A DNA stretch of 64,000 nt. Source: Patiria miniata. Lineage: Eukaryota; Echinodermata; Asteroidea; Valvatida; Asterinidae. Under the pieces are notes generated by a model that did not search any database, was not told the origin of the DNA, and saw only the letters and a program-made list of their open reading frames with translations. Within the stretch, counting starts at the first letter, position 1; every line of letters begins with the position of its first letter. The stretch lies in assembly GCF_015706575.1 (NCBI RefSeq), contig NW_024037074.1:15923334-15987333 (forward strand). The letters run 5' to 3'. Below are positions 58,901-64,000 of this stretch, in pieces. The position numbers and the translations under genes are program-made.

Positions 58901-61900
58901 TTCGTGTATAGGATTTCATTGGCTGTAAAACCCGCAGAGTTATGATTATCACTAAAGAAACACACGCGGGGATCTTCTGCTTGGTTGTCCTTCATCCACA
59001 GTCCCTCGGTAATTTCAAATAAGAGACGAGGCTGAACCATTGCAGATCTTCCTCATTGTCTCCTTATAAAAGAAATGGCAGTTGTAATCGTTCCTTCCTG
59101 AAACTCATATTATATAAGGGAGGCTCACTACCTTCCTTTATGTTAGGCTTAACGCTACAGATCTTGCGAGTTTGCAAGATATCTATAACATCTCATTAGT
59201 CGGTTTGTACATTTTCATTGGGCTTTCATTTTAATGTACATCCATATGTTGTAGAAGAGCCGGTTTTTTGTGAACGCGGCGTTACGGCAAATAAAGCGAC
59301 ATATTTTGTCTTTATTGGCATTTGGCTCGTGTAATTGCATTGCATGAGGAGGTCGTGCACTGAATGGCTGTTTGAATATCGAATGGTTAGTTGACATTCG
59401 GTGCGGTAATATTCTTTCGTTTTTAAGGACGTCACTGAAGGCATTTATTGAAAGGTTGTAATTAGAAACTATTCCATCAATTATCAATTCTTTTCATTAT
59501 CCAGAGTTATTGGCATGCGGGCTCGTCCATCACATATTCAATTCAGTTGGGAAATCAACTCAACATGTATCGTCGTGTCATCATGCTGCAAATTACGGCT
59601 TAATTATGCTGTAATATTAAGTCTTAATTGATGGCAATATTAAACAATATTAAGTGAGAACCACGGGTACCTACTATATTGCCAATTAAGACTGATTGTT
59701 TTCGAGCTACTCATTAAAGGGAAATCATCAAACTGTTCTTATACGTCCTGCATGGGGACTGTTTTAATACATTAGAGTCAATGTACATTTTGGACGACAT
59801 GTCTTATTCTTGAACGTAACATATTGTCTCCACGCGGCATATTTTATTCAAAATCGACCAGTCTGTTGAGATTTACACTTTGGTTGAACTTTAACATCTG
59901 TTAAAGAGGAGGAATAGAACACGCACTTCCCCTCGGCGTTTGTACATTTCATTGGACTACGGATCCAGAAACTTCTTTTTTCCATGACTAATAATTCGAA
60001 TATTCCTGTCGATGTCCCCAAAAGTATTAAACAGCATGGCGTATTACAGATATGCATGGCGTTTTGGAGGTGTGTCGAGCCGTTTGGCCGGCGACTGAAA
60101 ATCGACATAAGATCTCAATTTTGAACAAAGTACATGTATGTAAAAAAAAAAAGTGTATAGTTTTTGCATTTATCAGAGTAGGTTTGTATTATGACGATAG
60201 AAACTTGATAATCCTTTCCATTAACGGAACAAGAAATATACGGGCAAGTGTTGGCTATTATTGTCAAAATAATTTATTAAAGTTTTCGTTTGCAATAAAC
60301 GTTCTTCTCTGTCATTAATTGCATGTAACGGTGTATGTATCTCCATTCATGGAGCAATTCTTCCGTGAAGGTTAATTAAATGCCCGATCTGGAATGTTGA
60401 TGAATTATGTACAGTGTGAGTTCGGTCAGCTGTGTTCCCATAAGACAACTCTGCAAATTTGTCATCGTAAGGTTAGTCCAACATTCGTGTGATACAGCCA
60501 TATGTCATGCGAGACCCGGAGCCGATTGTTCAATAAAAATCATCAGACGTGACATTTCACTTGTGTTGTACGTACAAATTCATCAATACTAATTTGTAGC
60601 ATTATAATATTATACTATAGTTCAGTGGCTCTGATCATTATGCATTGGAAGAGTTGCTGCATTAAATGTGTAGCCCAACCTGAATCTAACTTTGGATCCA
60701 CACTTTAAAGCTACGCATATTTTTGAATACATGATCTCTGGAGACTGCAGCGAGGCTCGCAAGAAAGAGACACAATGGCACCTTGATGATATGGATGTAA
60801 TCTTCGTCGTGATCGTCCTATTGATGCAGGGAAAATGACAAGAATGTTCGCAGCAAGCGCGAGATCTCGCGGTCCACTGAGGACTGTTTGTTGTTTCGAA
60901 AAAAAACTCGCCGTTTTCCTCTGCTCTGCCCCGCTCGATCATTTACATCGTAACACCGTCCCTGGTCATTCGGAATGTTGGTTCATCAAGTGACCCACAT
61001 CTGCAAAGGGCGTAGATAAAAATTCTCCATGGATTGTTGGTATTTGGGTTGAGTGATAATGAAGAACATTAAGATGGCTTCACATGTCGTACCATCCACC
61101 AAGAATGCCAGGTTACCTGGACAGGCCGATCTGGTTATCATCAAGGACAACGGTCTGTCAACTCTCCCATCTCTAACGACATAAATGCCTTGTTATACCA
61201 ACGATGAAAGATACAAAATGTGTAATATGTGTATCTAACAAAACGAGGACCGCAAATCATGTTGGTTTTTCAGATGCGTTCGACTGGCATGGCAAATTCC
61301 AAAAGATAGGCAGCAATTCAGTATTATTGTTACGAGGCTGGGCAAAAGGGCAACGGTGTAGGTGTTACTAATACTACTGAATCCTTATATAGCGCTTTAA
61401 TTAAGAATAGAGTGCTCTACGTTACTATTACCCCTGATCATTCAGCCAATGAAGCATTCCAAAGACAATCTCAGCTCCCTTGGGAGTACACAGCTCGACG
61501 CTGCCATTTCGGCGCAATATTAAGCAGGTAAAATCAGTCACAATTAACCATCTATGCCCTCGCGTGTATCCATTTACTCCTTCTTAAAGAAAAGCAACGA
61601 GTGACAAAGTGTCTTGCCCAATCCAAGGGCACACGCACCACAACCCCAGGTTGGACTCGAACCCACAACCTGCAAAATTATCGGCAGACCATGTTATAAT
61701 ATTATGCTCCAGACCACGAGGCCACGGCGCCCCACTCGTATCATATTTTGGAATGTAGGCCCCTACCCGATAATAGCGAACAGCAGTACTTATTCAGACC
61801 TTAGAATCTACTCGGAGCATTCAGTGATTCATAAACATGGCATTTATTCATCTTCAAAACTCCACGAGTAAATCCAAAGAACGTTTCATTTACGCACTAC

Positions 61901-63698
61901 AAGTCAACTGAGAAGATCCTGCATTCAAATGTGCATTTCGTCAAGGGATAAAGGCATGTCTACGGAGGCGGTTGCTTTACCATACTTATAGGCCTAAGCC
62001 AGGGCATTAGTGGAATTTGATACAGCGCTGTTATCCAGATGTGCTATTTGCAATTCAATTTTCAACGTGCGTTTTTCAATAGGCAATCATTGGTATGAAA
62101 TTAAGTCTATGAATTGCAGTTGGTAAATAATGCTCTTAAGTAAAATGGACTTCACACTAAAGGTGTGTCACCATAGGAAAAAGTGCTCGAACCTATGATT
62201 GTACGTAGTCCGGGTTACTGCTATTACCGAGTATGAGGGGTCATTTATAATCATCTGTCCGCCCCAATTACAGGAACATAATAGACATGTTGCAGGGTAA
62301 CTCTGTACCCGTGATTTTCTCCGAGTTTTTTGTTCTTCGAGAAACCCTTCCAATGCTGTACTTTATAATCTTGGGGATGTCGGTCAAGGATTAGTTATAA
62401 AATAATAGGCCTACACCACTATTTTTAAGGACGGTTCAAAATAAAGTGCATTTTGTCGTCTAATCTCCGATTGCTTGAGTAATTCCTGCGAACCTGTTTA
62501 GGTTAACAGTATAAGGTTATAGGTTCAACTATCCATCTTTGGGTTAACGATGATAGGGAGATATTTCACGGGATAAATATTCGTAATTTTGTCGATGGGT
62601 TTCTAAATAAACCAAGAGCCGTAACCACACAAAAACTAAGTGGGAAGCCAATGCATTCTTATCAACCCAGATGGCACTCCCTGATAAAAGGTTATCCCTT
62701 ACTAATACGATGAAATATCATTGTCAAAAATTAACTGACTTGATGGCTCCACATGATGGATCGCACTTTAAAAATGGACTCTGGAATTATCGGTATTTTT
62801 TAATCCTTCCAGTTTGAATGATGTCCGACATGCTTTATAACGTATGCATGCAGATAGGAGACTCACCAACATTTAGTGAACCGATTAATAAATATCTGCG
62901 CTGTGTGCCGAGGTGCGCTGTGGTCATTAGGGGTTCAAGTTTCTTCTTCGTGTATAATAATGCGATGATGTGGTCTGGTCGGTCATCACACTCCGCCAAT
63001 AGCGTGCATGTATGTATCCAATTAACCTCAGTGCCATCTTCGGGTTTTGTTTTTACTATCGCCCATGGCATTTGGCACTAGTGTGATCATGAGCAATTAT
63101 GATTGATGTTGAACGCTGTGTAGGCTACCAACATGAAGTAGGCCTATCGTACTTAGCATTTCCAAAGTGACCATCAGAGATGGCGTTGTAGTTTTCCAAA
63201 ACCGAATATACTTAGCTACTAAATTCTATTTCAGAAATTTAGCTGCTAGACCCACATGCCATAACTGTATTGTGCTGTGCCAAGTATTTTACCGAGAAGG
63301 CCATTGAACAAATCCCCCGCCCAAGGAAAGATGAAACCGTTATACAATCGAAATATATTCTTACAAATGTTTCCAATACCGGGCGGTTCTGAATACAGTT
63401 GTCTAGATTTCAAGCTTATCGACATTATCAGATAATTATACGAATCGCCTTGGAATACTATACTTGATTTGCTTCATGTCCTTTTAGTAATTAAAGGTAT
63501 AGACCTATCCCAGCACGTTGACTGCACCATGGAGGCCCCCGGCTATTGTTCAGATTGGGCAGTTGCTTTGTATAATTAACTGGTACAATGCTTTCGCCAC
63601 TGAAGGGGACTCCATGCATGTTGGCCTACTGTGATGTGTGCTCAGAATGGTTCAGATTGCAACAAACACTGTTTCATTTCGTGTATGAGAACACCTAC
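55950..63698. other. Possible first channel intron; mostly unassigned
   Basis: Apart from the SINE at 61366-61733 nothing here is identified with confidence. A minus-strand open frame at 62861-63060 has coding-like character and a GTGAGT donor, and is described as a finding. Confidence 0.4.
61366..61733 (-). mobile_element. tRNA-derived SINE
   Basis: On the minus strand it begins GGGGCGCCGTGGCCTCGTGG with an A-box-like TGGCCTCGTGGTCTGG and a good B box, GGGTTCGAGTCC. A ~270-bp body follows and ends in GCGCTATATAAGGATTCA. The family differs from the SINE at 12544. It lies near the proposed 5' end of the channel gene. Confidence 0.85.
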
Positions 63699-63757
63699 CT
63701 GGATTTGTCCGAGGTCCACAGGATGACAGCATATAAAATCCACGTTCTTGTAGCCAT
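63699..63757 (-). CDS. Candidate signal-peptide exon of the channel
   Basis: ATG at 63757-63755 has a good start context (AGCCATGG), and the 19 codons MATRTWILYAVILWTSDKS plus two bases end at donor GTAGGT. The hydrophobic core fits a signal peptide. It is the only such exon I saw upstream of the channel. Its phase does not join directly to 53955 but does via 55873-55949. Confidence 0.4.
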
Positions 63758-64000
63758 GGCTCGCTTATTACCACTGTTCCCCTGATTGAAAGCTCTACTC
63801 GGTGCAGACGAAACCTTTCCCGCGCAATTCAACAGTGCCATGTGCTCGCATGCACGTGAGTGACATGTACATGTACGTGCCGACGCCTATGTGGACGCGA
63901 CTGAACGAACACCCAACCACTGCATTCAACACGATCACGCGCAGGCAACAGTCAACCACTGGCGCTCGCAGCTTGATGTGATCGACAACCGCGTAGCTGC

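Noticed and set aside
58615..59040. 141-residue minus-strand open frame
   Set aside because: No recognisable motif, AT-driven composition, and no splice-site support. Probably a chance frame.
61640..61733. Functional tRNA gene on the minus strand
   Set aside because: It has good A and B boxes but an over-long, AT-rich middle and a SINE body downstream.

Overview
This is animal genomic DNA, not prokaryotic. Every recognisable gene is split into short exons with GT-AG junctions and kilobase introns, there are no operons, and the rest is dense with short inverted-repeat transposons (MITEs), tRNA-derived SINEs and minisatellites. The gene content (a GDSL acyl hydrolase of the IAH1 type, a Cys-loop anion channel with the classic 68-bp and 83-bp exons, a cysteine-rich secreted protein) fits an invertebrate, probably a marine deuterostome such as an echinoderm or hemichordate. 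The organism is an inference; nothing in the window fixes the species. Most open frames in the window are chance frames. The gene models below were built by joining exons whose reading phase and splice sites agree. || Layout. (1) 843-13347, minus strand: a secreted cysteine-rich protein. The signal-peptide exon is at 13284-13347, seven further exons run leftward, and the 3' part lies beyond the left edge. Its introns hold three copies of a palindromic MITE with TTAA-type ends. (2) 14148-21804, minus strand: a tentative two-exon small protein. Its 7.4-kb intron is almost entirely tandem repeats: a ~175-bp repeat, a 411-bp duplication, a diverged duplication of nearly the same period, an ACCCATCAAGGGT minisatellite and a hairpin-forming GATATC minisatellite. 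(3) 23553-26879, plus strand: a complete six-exon IAH1-like esterase of 231 residues, head-to-head with gene 2. (4) 26880-30560: a convergent 3' intergenic region. (5) 30561 to about 53955, possibly to 63757, minus strand: a Cys-loop ligand-gated anion channel subunit (GABA/glycine/histidine-gated chloride channel superfamily). Eight well-supported coding exons run to the stop codon, and two tentative 5' exons would complete the N terminus. Its large introns carry at least eight inverted-repeat transposons, one SINE, a TGACACTTTTCC minisatellite and, at 34871-35254, an unrecognised intronless and probably frameshifted coding sequence. || The genes are not functionally linked. Points most worth a second look: the covarying central palindromes of the MITE family, the repeat-packed intron at 14-21 kb, the hairpin minisatellite, the hAT-like element with an exact 8-bp target duplication, the frameshifted nested ORF, and the unnamed cysteine-rich secreted protein. 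I found no convincing new defence or CRISPR-like system; the short palindromic array at 18 kb is a minisatellite.
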